A program made the position numbers and the translations under genes. Positions 1-10,279 of a DNA stretch of 64,000 nucleotides are shown here, piece after piece. How positions within the stretch are numbered: the stretch's first letter is position 1; each line of letters starts with the position of its first letter. The stretch is from Piper betle (taxonomy: Eukaryota; Streptophyta; Magnoliopsida; Piperales; Piperaceae): NCBI GenBank assembly GCA_033002965.1, contig JAURVB010000685.1:101112-165111 (forward strand). The letters run 5' to 3'. The notes beneath the pieces are model-generated. The model did not search any database, had not been told where the DNA came from, and saw only the letters and a list, made by a program, of their open reading frames with translations.

Positions 1-1
1 G

Positions 2-150
2 TTCAAGCTACAAGAATTTGATGTGATATTTGGGATGGACTTGATGTCCAAGCAAGGAGCCTTGATAGATTACTGATGAAAGATGGTAACTTTCCGCCAC
101 GGACGACACCGCTTTCTCTTCCAAGGTGAGGGCAGAGATAGAGAATAAGG
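2..150 (+). pseudogene. Ty3/gypsy aspartic protease tail (fragment)
   Basis: In the frame starting at base 2 the sequence reads F-D-V-I-F-G-M-D-L-M-S-K, the end of the retropepsin domain of Ty3/gypsy polyproteins (family form D-V-I-L-G-M-D-W-L). Two consecutive stops (about 74-79) follow L-I-D-Y. The frame then continues K-M-V-T-F-R, typical of the linker to reverse transcriptase. The element starts outside the window. The stops show that this copy cannot make a polyprotein. Confidence 0.75.
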
Positions 151-483
151 ATGGATATCATATCAGAATGCAGTGAGACAGCTAGCAAAGGCAGTGAACT
201 GATAATGACAACATTAGTTTTGGCTGAGCAGAGTGGTTCAGGGGGCAAGCCGAGAATTGAGGAGATTCCAATGGTTAGAAAATTCATTGACGTATTCCCA
301 TATGAGATTAGTAGATTGCCGCCAGACAGAGAGGTAGACCTTGCCATCGAGCTGATGCCTGAAACAACACTAATTTCTACAACTCTATACAAGATGGCAC
401 CTCTTGAGCTCAAGGAACTCATGGAACAGTTATGGTCACTATTGGATCAAGGATTCATCAAGCCGAGTGTTTCCCCATGGGGT

Positions 484-637
484 TATAACGACCAAGCCCA
501 AAGTGCAACGTAATGGGCTAAGTCATTTCTTTAAAATGGGTACCCCGAAAGTTAAAGATCTATAGTCCATTCCCACTTATAAACAGGATCTTCTCCTAGT
601 AGGTATTAGATGTGGGACTAAGTTGAGGGATCTCACA
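484..637 (-). repeat. TRIM 3' LTR
   Basis: The first of the two 154-bp terminal repeats; relative to the element (minus sense) it is the 3' LTR. Its outer terminal dinucleotide has mutated (plus-strand TA in place of TG). Confidence 0.9.
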
Positions 638-850
638 ATCCACCCACCTTAGGAAATTTCGTCCCCGAAATGCCTATTCTTGGCTCGTTGCTAGCCCCAG
701 TCCACGTCCTTTCTGGCCCGTGACCGGCAGCCTAGCCAACGTTTCTAGTCTTGGCCCATTGCTAACCCCAGCCCACGACCTTTTTGGCCCGTGACCGGCA
801 GCCTAGCCAACGTCCTTAGTCAATCCCACCATCTAACACAGAACTAGGTC

Positions 851-863
851 GGCTCTGATACCA
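851..863 (-). promoter_or_regulatory. Primer binding site (tRNA-iMet) of the TRIM
   Basis: On the minus strand this reads TGGTATCAGAGCC and sits two bases inside the 5' LTR. It is complementary to the 3' end of plant initiator tRNA-Met, the standard primer for many plant LTR elements. It fixes the element's orientation. Confidence 0.9.
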
Positions 864-865
864 TT

Positions 866-1019
866 TGTAACGACCCAGCCCAAAGTGCAACGTAATGGGC
901 TAAGTCATTTCTTTAAAATGGGTACCCCGAAAGTTAAAGATCTATAGTCCATTCCCACTTATAAACAGGGTCTTCTCTCAGTAGGTATTAGATGTGGGAC
1001 TAAGTTGAGGGATCTCACA
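866..1019 (-). repeat. TRIM 5' LTR
   Basis: The second 154-bp terminal repeat, with intact TG...CA ends (plus strand TGTAACG...CTCACA). It is the 5' LTR in minus sense. Confidence 0.9.
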
Positions 1020-1736
1020 GGGGTGCACCAATGTTATTCGTGAGGAAGAAGGATGGAAGCATGCATTTATGCATCGATTATAGGATGCAAACCATACGAC
1101 TATTAAGAATAGATACCCTCTTCCTTGCATTGATGACCTATTTGATCAGTTGAGCTCAGTAATCATCTTCTTGAGGATTGATTAGAGGTCAAGATACTAC
1201 CAGTTGAAGATTAGAACAGAAGACATTCCAAAGACTGCATTCAGGACCAGATATGGATAGTACGAATTTTTGGTCATGCCTTTTCGATTAACCAATGCTC
1301 TAGTAGCATTTATGGACTTGATGAACAGAGTGCTCAGTCCATATTTGGACCAGTTTGTATTCGTCTTTATAAAAGACATACTTATATACTTTTCATTGAG
1401 GGAAGAGCATAAGCAATATCTGAAGATAGTGTTACAGATGCTGAGAGAGCATAGGTTATACGGGAAGTTTTTGAAGTGTAGTTTTTAGCCATCAAAGTTG
1501 AACTTTCTTGGCCATATCATCTCAACATCAGGCATCTCAGTATTCCCAACCAAGCTAGAAGCAATAGTACAATGGCAACAGCTGAAGACACGTACGGAGG
1601 TTTGGAGTTCCTAGGCCTAGCTGGGTACTACAGATGATTTATTTAGGGTTTCCCTTCCATAGCAACCTCTCTTATATGGCTGTCTAGGAAGGAGGAACAG
1701 TTCAAATGGACAGAGGAATGTGCGCAGAGTTTCAAG

Positions 1737-2234
1737 ATGCTGAAGGAAAGATTGACTTCAATGCTTATCCTCACATTGCCCAAGGGATACAAGGATTATT
1801 TAGTATACATAGATGCCTCTGGAATTGGACTAGGTTGTGTTTTGATGCAGAAGGATAAGGTTATAGCTTATGCATCTCACCAGCTCGAGGTGCATGAGCG
1901 TAACTATTCTACACAAGAACTGGAGCTTGCAACAATCATATTCGCACTCAAACTATGGAGGCACTACTTGTGTGAAACATCTTTCAGACTTTTAATAGAT
2001 CATCACAGTCTGAAATATATCTTCACACAAAAGAATTTGAATAATAGACAGAAAAGATGGTTGGAGATGTTAGTAAATTATGAGATTGACATAGCGTACT
2101 GCAAGGGCAAAGTGAATGTGGTAGCAGATGCGTTGAGCAGAAAGCCAGGAGTTTCATACTGTACAGGATTGGCAGCAGTGTTAGTGACTCAATATACTAC
2201 GGGCCAGAGGCAGTTAGTTGGAATGATGGCATGA
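1737..2234 (+). pseudogene. Ty3/gypsy RNase H domain
   Basis: An open stretch of about 165 codons covers the RNase H domain that follows RT in gypsy pol. The motifs run in order: Y-I-D-A-S-G-I-G-L-G-C-V-L-M-Q, Y-A-S-H-Q-L, N-Y-S-T-Q-E-L-E-L, F-A-L-K-L-W-R-H-Y-L, I-D-H-H-S-L-K-Y-I-F, and N-V-V-A-D-A-L-S-R-K at the end. The catalytic D, E and D positions are kept, although D-H-K has become D-H-H. It is the best preserved part of this element, but it is separated from RT by stops between about 1490 and 1736, so it is a fragment of a dead polyprotein. Confidence 0.9.
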
Positions 2235-2404
2235 CTAACCATTCAGCTGAGTGTACTTGAGTAGATCAGGATTGCACAAGAAGCGGATCCACAATTGGAA
2301 CAAGGAACACATCAAGAATTGGCCATAAATGTAGATGGGTTAGTCAAACTGACGAGGTTGACTCATTGTGCCAAATGTTCCATAGTGTCCCAAACTTCGA
2401 AGTA

Positions 2405-2930
2405 AGATTCTTCATTAAGCTCACATGTCGATATGCTCAGTGCATCCAGGTGGAGTGAAGATGTACCACAATATCCGACAAACATATTGGTAGCCAGGAA
2501 TGAAGAGAGAAGTATACGACACAATTGCCAGATGTTTGGTGTGCTAGCAAGTGAAAGTCAAGCACGTACGCCCAGGTGGAATGCTACAGCCATTGAAAAC
2601 CCTAGAGTGGAAGTGGGAGAGCATAGTGTACAACTTTGTAGTCAGTTTACATAGGACCCGCCTATAGAAGGGTGCAGTATGGGTCATAGTAGATCAGCTC
2701 ACAAAGAGCACACACTTCATACTAATTAGGATGGATTACCCACTGACTACTTTGGCCACGTTGTACCAAGACCAGATAGTAAAGCTACATGGAGTGCCTT
2801 GGGAGATTAAATTAGAGAGGGAGCCGAGGTTTACATCTCAATTTTGGAAAGCTTTTCAGGCAGCTATGGGTACTGAATCGAGATTCAACACAACCCTTCA
2901 CCCTCAGACAGAAGGGGTAGAGTAGCCTTG
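2405..2930 (+). pseudogene. Ty3/gypsy integrase, degenerate
   Basis: Remnants of the integrase are spread over several frames. The zinc-binding region reads roughly Y-H-N-I-R-Q near 2465 and C-L-V-C-Q-Q near 2530-2545. The core follows with W-V-I-V-D-Q-L-T-K-S (about 2677-2706) and L-H-G-V-P-W-E-I, E-R-E-P-R-F-T-S-Q-F-W and H-P-Q-T-E-G (2783-2920). The first catalytic aspartate is present. The second, normally in S-D-R-D-P-R-F, is replaced (L-E-R-E-P-R-F). Several stops and frame changes make it non-functional. It belongs to the same element as the RT and RNase H upstream. Confidence 0.8.
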
Positions 2931-4345
2931 CCTGGCAACCACATATCATAGCTTTTGGAGTCGAGTAGAGTTAGAGATTGAGGACATGAGGCAACAACTA
3001 CTTGGCCATGGCTCCTACACGAACTGCTCCACTCGGTCAGCAATAGTGTGATACAAAGATGGTACTATTGCACACTCAATTAGTTGTAACTAGGATAGTG
3101 GTTGCGTAACTAGGACGGTGGTTGTACAACTCGAATGGCAGTTGTAGACCTCGGACGGTGATTGTGCACCTTAGACAACTGTAGTGCATCACGTACGCCA
3201 ATACTATCCAAGTGATGAGGGTCTGATCCTGATCATGTAAGTTATGAACTCACTACTATCTGGGGCATATCTACCCCATGTGCTTGTCTCTCTAGAGGTG
3301 GCTGCTAACAACTCAACTTAGGCTATCTAACCATACATGTTCATCTTAAGGGGTATGTAATTTTGATGGTGACACATACAATGATAAAATAATACTGAGC
3401 TCACATTGGTCTCCTGAAATCTCAGGTGACTCCTCCTATCAATGCTTTCTAGCTCTCAAACAACAACAAGTGATATGGCACTAGCAGATTGAGTAAAATT
3501 TGGTCAAAAGTCTAATTTTGTAATCAATGGTAGTCTTGCTTATCCTCGGTGTGTTCATGCCTTTGTCTGATGAAGAGTAGCCAAAAGTGCTATCGGATTG
3601 GAGGTAGTGGAGTGCCATTGGGAAAGTAGGCCCTCCTTGCTACTCATCCTCATTCACTATTGTTATCTTGTAAAAGTGGTCCATCCCAAGTCACATGTCC
3701 AAACCCTTACTTCTAATCCAAGTGCGCTAGCAAGACTATATCCTCCATCCACAAGGATATGTATGAAGGTCAAAAGTTCTCCAAGGTAGACCTTGAACTA
3801 TGTTAGATAGATCTGTCCAAGGTATTCGGTGCTCCAACTCATGCGTTAATTAACTTTGCAAGTGTCTCCACACTGCAAGCTCCCAATATGTACCATCTTT
3901 GATAACTTTGTTTTGCAATGTACACCAAGTCCCAAGGAAGAAGGACTAAAGTGGCATGCAACAAGACAGACAAGTGCTATATGTAGTCCCCAGTGCTCCT
4001 AAGTATCCCAAATCTCTATTTGACTTATCCTCAACTGACTAAAAATTGTGGACACTCTAACTCGTCTGAATCTCTAGTACAATGGAAGGGAAGGGCTAGT
4101 CCCTAAATGTATCATGGCATGCATGTGAGATCCCTGATGGAATCTACTAAAATCATGATCTCAAATCTATTCCATAATTCTTCTATAATTGCTAATTCTA
4201 AAACATGCACTGATCAAGTCTGATTGAGTAAAAATCTAGAAGACTGAGAAAAGACCAGAGGAAATGACTTGATGGCTTGACTAGGGATAGCTCCACACAC
4301 TTGGGTAAAAACAAAAGTCTTCCATCTCAATCAACCAGGATAGGG
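2931..4345. other. Retrotransposon-derived non-coding stretch
   Basis: No supported gene. A degenerate tandem array (about 3087-3180) repeats a unit of roughly 22-25 bp built on ACTAGGACGGTGGTTGT-like sequence. The rest has no recognisable domain. It probably joins the tail of the gypsy element above to the leader of the minus-strand LTR element whose primer site is at 4348-4360. Confidence 0.5.
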
Positions 4346-4347
4346 CA

Positions 4348-4360
4348 GCTCTGATACCAA
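4348..4360 (-). promoter_or_regulatory. LTR-element primer binding site (tRNA-iMet)
   Basis: The minus strand reads TTGGTATCAGAGC, one base from an LTR terminus whose minus-strand end is GGGCGTTGTA. It shows that the LTR sequence at 4362 and above ends at this side and that its sense strand is minus. By homology it orients the whole 3-kb LTR family in this window. Confidence 0.8.
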
Positions 4361-4361
4361 C

Positions 4362-5640
4362 TACAACGCCCTAAATCCAATTCACCTAAGAACCAGATCA
4401 GAACTATTATGATCGAGTTGAATCACATCTAAATCGATTAATCTAAAAGACTAAAATGAGAAATGGACTAAAGCAGCCCTCTTTGTGTCTCAAGAAAGGA
4501 AGACACTACTAAATGCGTTGGATGAATAAATGCGTGCAATAACATAATAAGAAGTTACGTGCAATGACATGACATGTAAACACTCAACACGCAATTAGAG
4601 CCAAAATATATAAATGTGTAATATATATAAATAAATACGTCAAAATAACTACTAGAGTTGAAGTCTAAATGTCTCATCAAGAGACTAATACCATGTGCGA
4701 TCTGCTGATATATAAGCTAGTTAGAGCATACATCACAATACATCAAGTAATATATAAAGGCATGCTTCAAACAGACAAAAGTATGAAAGAAAACAATGAC
4801 ACACTAAGCACAAGTGTGTGTAGTAAGTATCTGTCCTTCCACCAAAATAGACACAATATACAAGAACACATGACCTATATATATAATAGGAAAAACATCA
4901 GCAATGAGTGTCACTAGCCCAAAAAATAGCTAATACAAATTGTCAAGTGAAAACTAACTTCCATGAAGAAGAGAAACCAATATATAACTCTATAGGAATC
5001 TTCAAAGGGCATCTACTAAGGAGTCATCAAGCGGCAAACTAAATAGCATCCCAATATCATATAACTAGTCCCACTCTCAGAAAAATAACATATCATAAGC
5101 CCTCTCCAAACCTCTATATAATTCTTGGCTCAGAGCACAAAGGTCGAATACTATTGGGCAGTCGCCTTCAATACTCTCTAACACCACAAGTCTAGACAAT
5201 TGTTGTACACAATAATACTCGTCTACTCCACGCCTCTCTGGTTGTGAGGAAGCTTAAGATGTAGAATGTTAGGATCCCTAAAAAACGGAACAACCTCTCC
5301 CCAATCGAGAGCCCACTGCAACCTATATATGCGCCCACTCACCATATACGCAAGGACAAGTCCACCAACTCCCGGCTCATTGAAATCTGATAAAAACTAT
5401 ATATAGGGCCAGGAAGGGAATAATATAAGCAGGTCCGAAGGCAATGTGAGGTAGAGCTAAGTTTAAAAATAACACAAGGGACCTCATCCTCGATAATTAT
5501 TAATCACGGAAGTAAAGTACGTTTAGATAGCCCATGTTAAGTGTTGATAAAATAACCACTTAACCCGTCCAATGATCTGGAAACCATAATCTTGATAGAG
5601 TAGAGTAATAAAGCTAAGAAGAGTAATAAACCATAATCAT
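4362..5640 (-). mobile_element. 3-kb LTR family, old diverged copy (3' part of LTR)
   Basis: The plus-strand start (TACAACGCCCTAAATCC) matches the TGTAACACCCCAAATC terminus of the copies at 11790 and 35112 in degraded form. The internal order is the same as in those copies: a conserved segment around 5095-5330 that resembles 12640-12925 and 36050-36330, then a TATA-like segment near 5395, then a CACTTAACCCGTCC motif near 5559-5572. The sequence is much more diverged than the other copies. It is broken at 5641 by a TIR element, and I could not find its far end beyond 6421. Confidence 0.65.
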
Positions 5641-6421
5641 GGGTTAGGCTACCCTGAGGGCAACCGCAGGAAAATTTCTTGGGGTCCCCTAATCTAGACC
5701 GTTCGATTATAAGGACGGTCCAGATCTGCAAATCTTAAAAAATTATCCCTCTCCCCTCCTCCCCTGCCGCCTCCTCTTGGTTGTCACTTGCCGCGCCCTC
5801 CGTCTCCGGTCCACCTCCATCCGCCACCCCACCTACACCGCTGCACCCCCCTGCCCCTGCCCATGTCGCACTCCCACCCCCGCCCATGCCCGCACCCATG
5901 CCCGACGCGCCACCGTTGTTCTTCCTTGCCGTGGGCGTGGGTGCAACGAGGAGGAACAGAGGTTGCAACAAGCGACAACCACGCGCGGGGCGTGGGTGCG
6001 GCGAGGAGGAACGGCGGTGGCGCGTCAGGCATGGGTACGAGTATGGGCAGGGGTGCGGCGTGAGCATGGGTGGGGGTGGGGGCATGACGCGGGCAAGGTT
6101 ACGAGGGAGCCCGGCGGCACTGGTGGGTCACAGGCAGAGGCGATGGCGAGCGACAGTCGAGGAGGAGGAGGTGGTGAGTGACGGCCGAGAGGAGGCAGCG
6201 GCGAGCGACGACTAGGAGGAGGCAGCGGCGAGCGACGACTAGGAGGAGGCAGCGGCGACCAAGAGGAGGCCGCGGCGAGCGACGGCCAAGAAAAGGCAGC
6301 AAGGAGGAGAGGGATGATTTTTTACGATATGCAGATTTGGACCATCCTTATGATCGGATGGTCCAGATTAAGGGCAACCGCTAAAAATTTTCCTGCGATA
6401 GCCCTTAGGGTAACCTAACCC
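5641..6421. mobile_element. Non-autonomous TIR element with GC-rich core (MULE-like)
   Basis: The first and last roughly 110 bp are inverted repeats. The left end begins GGGTTAGGCTACCCTGAGGG and the right end, reverse-complemented, begins GGGTTAGGTTACCCTAAGGG; both continue through GCAGGAAAATTT and a GGTCCA-containing block. The core (about 5750-6310) is very GC-rich and is itself partly self-complementary. It is open in several frames on both strands, which I attribute to base composition. Long TIRs around a GC-rich cargo fit a Mutator-like non-autonomous element. I could not see a convincing 8-10-bp target duplication, so the superfamily is uncertain. Confidence 0.75.
6188..6265 (+). repeat. 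27-bp tandem repeat in the TIR element core
   Basis: A unit of 27 bp (GAGGAGGCAGCGGCGAGCGA then CGACTAG) occurs twice in full and once in part. It probably arose by slippage in the GC-rich core. Confidence 0.85.
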
Positions 6422-6974
6422 TATATATATAACCAAGATAAAATTGATCCGATAAAATCAAAACTGACTCAAAACCTGAGATTCTACAGACTAAAAATGA
6501 GATGAGAAAACTAAATATACCTCAAAATCTTAAACTCAATTAGATAAAGATCTAAAATTCAAATCAGATAGAGCCCATATGGGCTTTCCAATATTCTAAA
6601 TCTCTGCGATGCATAAACTCGTATACCTTGAAAACTTATATTATATTACATCATAACTAAAATTATCATTTATATATCGAACATATTTAATCTTCGTAAC
6701 ATGCTCGTACGACTATCTTTCTGATCCTTTACTCATTGCTTAGTCCGACTCAAAACTAGTCCAAAATAGACAAAGTAATAAATGAGTAAAATCCAAATCT
6801 GATCATAGAGTTTTGTGCCGAACACCATAGCTCCTCGAGTCCCTTGAAATATTTGAACCCTTCAAATATTTGAAACCGAACCATCTGTCGTCAACTTGCC
6901 GTTGACATTAAGTAATTGCTGTCGACATTATAAATTATTGTAAACAGGGGGTGAATGTGGACGAGAATTATTAA

Positions 6975-7011
<37 letters not shown>

Positions 7012-7660
7012 GTCAATTAATACAAGTACAGCCAGCTGATCATGTCATTCAAAATTTTGTCGCCACCTACGTTCCTCAAGTTTCTGGTTCTGATTCAGTG
7101 AATAACTCTTCATATGCTTCAATTTTTAAAGCATTAATTCACCTTCTGTAACTGGAGGAAATAAGCACAACAATTAATGGAGTTAAATTTCCCTCGAAAC
7201 CAGTTCTTTTGTGGCCAAAGCACGGAGAAGTTCCTTGCATGAGAAATTTCGTTTAGGTATTTTTGAGAAAAGTAATCAGTTACTCTCCAAGCAAAATGAT
7301 GCAAAAACCAATCGCCTTCCTGTCTCCAATACTCATACTTTCGACTACTTCCCCATTGCCAGTTTATCTTTCATTTGCCGCTGCTCTGTATTTTGTTCCT
7401 CTTTCTTCTGAAATCACTCAAACAGCCATAGAATATAGGTCCCACCAGAACCAGCCACTGAACAATAAAACAATTATTTTTTAAAAGCAGCAAGTGTTTC
7501 AAATACATAGGTTTCAGAGACAGTGTTTACATACAAAGCAAGCAGACAAAAATTAAAACTAGCATGCAGAAAACTCAAACATTCAAATAAAAATGCAGAA
7601 AAATCTTTCTCTGAAGTCATTAAATGTAAACTTCCGTTTACCTCACTGTTAAAAAATTAT
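6422..7660. other. AT-rich intergenic stretch, no gene
   Basis: No coding similarity found. It contains a (TA)n microsatellite at 6977-7006. A segment at about 7008-7046 recurs near 22022-22066. The last part (7420-7660) is the 3' flank of the PAC2 relic. Confidence 0.6.
6977..7006. repeat. (TA)n microsatellite
   Basis: An uninterrupted TA dinucleotide run of about 15 units. Confidence 0.95.
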
Positions 7661-8807
7661 CTAAAATAGTGATAAATCAGGAGGGCCATAAACAGAGTTC
7701 CACGAGATGGAATACACCAGCCGTAACCTTCCTTGGCTGCAAACAAATCGCTTATCAGTAAGAAAGACCACTAATTAGTTCCAATAAACACAGGTCAACC
7801 TGCTCATGAAAATAATATCTAAAGGGCACGCATATGTTTACATTTAATTTAGTGTAGTCCACTATAAATAAAAAAATGACCGCATCTTCTTAGGCAAAGT
7901 TACAGACAACAAGAGAAAAACATTGTTAGAGAAAAGAGAAAGTGAGATTTACCACCGAGATCTTTATTGGTCAACCCTAAATAAGTGCATGCAGCTTCTG
8001 CCAATAGAAATGAATTAGGAATATTGTCAACTGCAGAACAGTAGCAAAGGATGCAAGTCACCTTTAGACCTTTCACCTAATACAGATGTGCAAGCGAGTG
8101 TTTAGACTTCGCAATAAAAAAATCTGCATTTTAGAGAGCATCAATGAAAATGGCACCTTACAACACAAAAATAAAGCTGCAAAGGGTAAACTTGGGAAGT
8201 AATCATCATCAACCAACTCATCTTCATTTACAAAATCTTCCTCCCTTGGATTTCCTTCGGCAAAATAACTTAGATACTTCCATCCCCTCCCACAAGGATC
8301 ATACCCGTTAATTCTTTTCCACCCAAGCTTTTCACAATCATTGTCAGAGCCATCCATATTAGCATTTGACAAGTAATAAATTTGTGAACTATTAGAAACA
8401 AAAATTAATACATCACATATTAAGTTGCAATGCTAACTAGTAAAATCAATGAGATTCTAAAACCTATATTACCCTGGCAAATCAATTTTTGGCTTCTTTC
8501 CAGAGTCTAATCTCGACATAACAATTATGTGCTTCTTTCCTGAAAGCAAAAGCAAAATCTGCTAGACTTTTTGCAAACTCAAGCATCAAACCCTAATAAA
8601 GTGAAAACATGTTAATGTTAATAAATCCGATTAAAGAAGTTAATTTTGACTTATGAATTGCACGCACTAACATTTGGAATTTCATGTAAATAGGTTACGA
8701 TTAATTTAAATTAAATTAAATCCTTAATTGTGAGGTACAGATATATACCTTCACAACAGGTGTTCTTTGCTGCACAATAGATAAGACATGACGAGGATAA
8801 TCATAGA
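7661..8807 (-). pseudogene. PSMG2: Proteasome assembly chaperone 2 (PAC2), 5'-truncated pseudogene
   Basis: Five exons with GT/AG borders can be followed on the minus strand: 8807-8749, 8592-8473, 8388-8157, 8076-7953 and 7736-7661. They match plant PAC2, a chaperone of 20S proteasome alpha-ring assembly. Motifs: L-S-I-V-Q-Q-R-T-P-V-V-K; F-A-K-S-L-A-D-F-A; G-K-K-H-I-I-V-M-S-R-L-D-S-G; I-Y-Y-L-S-N-A-N-M-D-G-S-D; D-D-D-Y-F-P-S-L-P-F-A-A-L-F; V-T-C-I-L-C-Y-C-S; L-L-A-E-A-A-C; and the C-terminal W-N-S-V-Y-G-P-P-D-L-S-L-F then TAG (7663-7661). Two one-base frame breaks are visible: an extra T in the T-run about 8534-8541 (before G-K-K-H) and a loss near 7695 (before W-N-S-V-Y-G). The first exons (about 75 residues with the G-N-V-G-Q-L signature) are not present up to 9640. 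Identity is firm; a pseudogene is the simplest reading, though indel errors in the assembly could explain the two frame breaks alone. Confidence 0.85.
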
Positions 8808-9645
8808 CTGGAAACGGGAAAAAAATAAAAGAAACAATTAAATATGTTATAAATTTAGCGTAAGAGTTTCATATCATACGTCCAATGGAAGAAGAATATT
8901 CAAATTAACTACTTAATTATTCTTACAATACACGATGTACAAAGATCTCAGATTACTTTTTGAACAAAAATAAAACGTCAATACGTACTTGAGTACTATT
9001 TAACAAAAAATTATAAAATTTTAATTTACGATATTATATAATAGACATATAATTAAAATTTTAATTTGAGATATTGTGTAATGGACGTAATGTGTCAAGC
9101 TTTTATTTCTTCCACGTACATGGATAAAATATTTTAATAGATTGAATTAAAATAATAATTTTATAAATTTTTATTATATGCAATAGATACATACTGGTAT
9201 ATTTTAAAAGAATAAAGAAAAGTGAAAGAAGTGATGCAAATAAAATTCTTTCTATTTATGATTTATCTAGTTCTAGTTGTTCCTATCCAAAATGGACCAA
9301 TCTAATTAAATTTTGTTGGTTTTCAATTTCAACCAAATTACAACCAAACGGAAGTAACACCAAACCAAATTTTTGAAAATGGGTTTGGTTTTGTTCATTA
9401 ACTAAATTGTGCTCTATTAAAGGGTGCTGAAACTAATTTATCACGGCTTCATTTATACCTCGAGCTAGCTATAACACATAAAGAGAGGAAGAAAATCCCC
9501 GAAATTGGCTTTGGAGTAGGAGATTACCGGCCACCACCACTCCAGTGAACCTGCTCTTCTTTAACTGCACACCCAATTGTTTTCATATTTAAACATATAT
9601 TTCAATTTCGTCTGCATTGAACTTTTACTTCTAGTCCACTCGCAA
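8808..9645. other. AT-rich spacer between two gene relics
   Basis: No exon of PAC2 or DUF789 found here, and no other gene. AT-rich, with no clear transposon ends. Confidence 0.6.
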
Positions 9646-10274
9646 TCACCATCGACGGGAAAGGAAGAACTCATAATCAGGACAGCGGTTGATGGTTATC
9701 TGCTCACCATTGATCAAAGAGGCCCTGGACATCACCAATGCACCTGCGTCGAGCGTTCGCATCGCCTTTTCAGAAGTTCACCAGGTTTGATTGGATCACC
9801 TCCTGTTGGTCTGATTATAGAGGATGATCCCCCCAGGTTAAACCAGCATTCCTTCTGCACGTACATGCTAAATGTAATTTCTTTTGTCAAGCTCCTTAAA
9901 AAAATTAGGTACATAGTTTAGGGAGTAAGAGCACTTAAAATGAAACCGAATCGAGAATATATATTTGGCTGAAAGCAACCAAAAAGATGGCTATAGCACA
10001 TACTTAGGAAATGCAACATACAAGACATGCAACATCAGTGTAAGCTATTCAAGTGAAGAACTGAAATTGACCATCGAAGTACAGATCAAGCTAATACCTG
10101 GGTGTTGTAGTATTGTAAGTCGGCAACAGGGCAGGCAACGCAGGTATCACCGTAAAGAGTGTCACATGATGCTACTCTATCAATAAAATGACCAAAGGAA
10201 TGGTATGTCAAAAATGCAGCCCGAAAATTACTATCAGCTATCCAATAAATAGGATGCCAAGCAACAACATACAT
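9646..10274 (-). pseudogene. DUF789 family protein, 3' exons only (pseudogene)
   Basis: Two exons on the minus strand match the C-terminal half of plant DUF789 proteins, whose biochemical role is unknown to me. The upstream exon (about 10274-10098) reads V-V-A-W-H-P-I-Y-W-I-A-D, N-F-R-A-A-F-L-T-Y-H-S-F-G-H and ends C-P-V-A-D-L-Q-Y-Y-N-T-Q at a GT donor. The last exon (9854-9646) reads K-E-C-W-F-N-L, then P-G-E-L-L-K-R-R. After a one-base frame break near 9756 it reads R-T-L-D-A-G-A-L-V-M-S-R-A, and it ends P-D-Y-E-F-F-L-S-R-R-W-stop (9648-9646). The 5' half of the gene is missing: sequence above 10280 is transposon-like, with an LTR primer-site motif at 10314. Truncation plus frameshift make it a pseudogene fragment. 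Confidence 0.8.
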
Positions 10275-10279
10275 TTAAC

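Larger units (their letters stand above)
484..1019 (-). mobile_element. TRIM element (complete, both LTRs, inserted in gypsy RT)
   Basis: Two direct repeats of 154 bp (484-637 and 866-1019) differ at about five positions by eye and bracket a 228-bp interior without coding capacity. A perfect 5-bp target duplication, GGGGT, flanks the whole (479-483 and 1020-1024), and removing the element restores the RT reading frame exactly. On the minus strand the LTR reads TGTGAGATCCC...GTTACA. It is followed after two bases by TGGTATCAGAGCC (863-851), the usual primer site for initiator methionine tRNA, so the element points leftwards. A purine-rich tract lies beside the other LTR (about 640-656). The length and lack of genes fit a terminal-repeat retrotransposon in miniature, which must be moved by proteins from another element. 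No 5S-like sequence was seen, so it does not look like the Cassandra type. Confidence 0.93.
151..1490 (+). pseudogene. Ty3/gypsy reverse transcriptase, disrupted
   Basis: The N-terminal RT leader is at 151-483 (motifs F-I-D-V-F-P, L-P-P-D-R-E-V-D, G-F-I-K-P-S-V-S-P-W-G). The frame then stops because a 536-bp TRIM element is inserted at 484-1019. The RT resumes directly at 1025 with A-P-M-L-F-V-R-K-K-D-G-S and continues through the region around 1190-1490 ([21 protein letters not shown]). The catalytic motif, normally F-I/V-D-D, reads F-I-K-D (about 1366-1377), so one metal-binding aspartate is lost. A TAG lies in frame near 1258-1260 and more stops follow after 1488. Identity as Ty3/gypsy RT is secure. 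It is inactive because of stops, the insertion and the active-site change. Confidence 0.9.

Noticed and set aside
484..1019. Cassandra-type TRIM carrying 5S rRNA sequence
   Set aside because: The LTR start TGTAACGACCC looked similar, but no 5S-like promoter or rRNA sequence is present.
5735..6384. Several long overlapping reading frames on both strands in the GC-rich stretch
   Set aside because: They lie inside the core of a TIR element, are proline/arginine/alanine-rich, and exist in most frames at once, as expected from GC-rich sequence with few stops.
9577..9921. 114-codon plus-strand frame
   Set aside because: It is antisense to the last DUF789 exon; the minus-strand reading has the family motifs.
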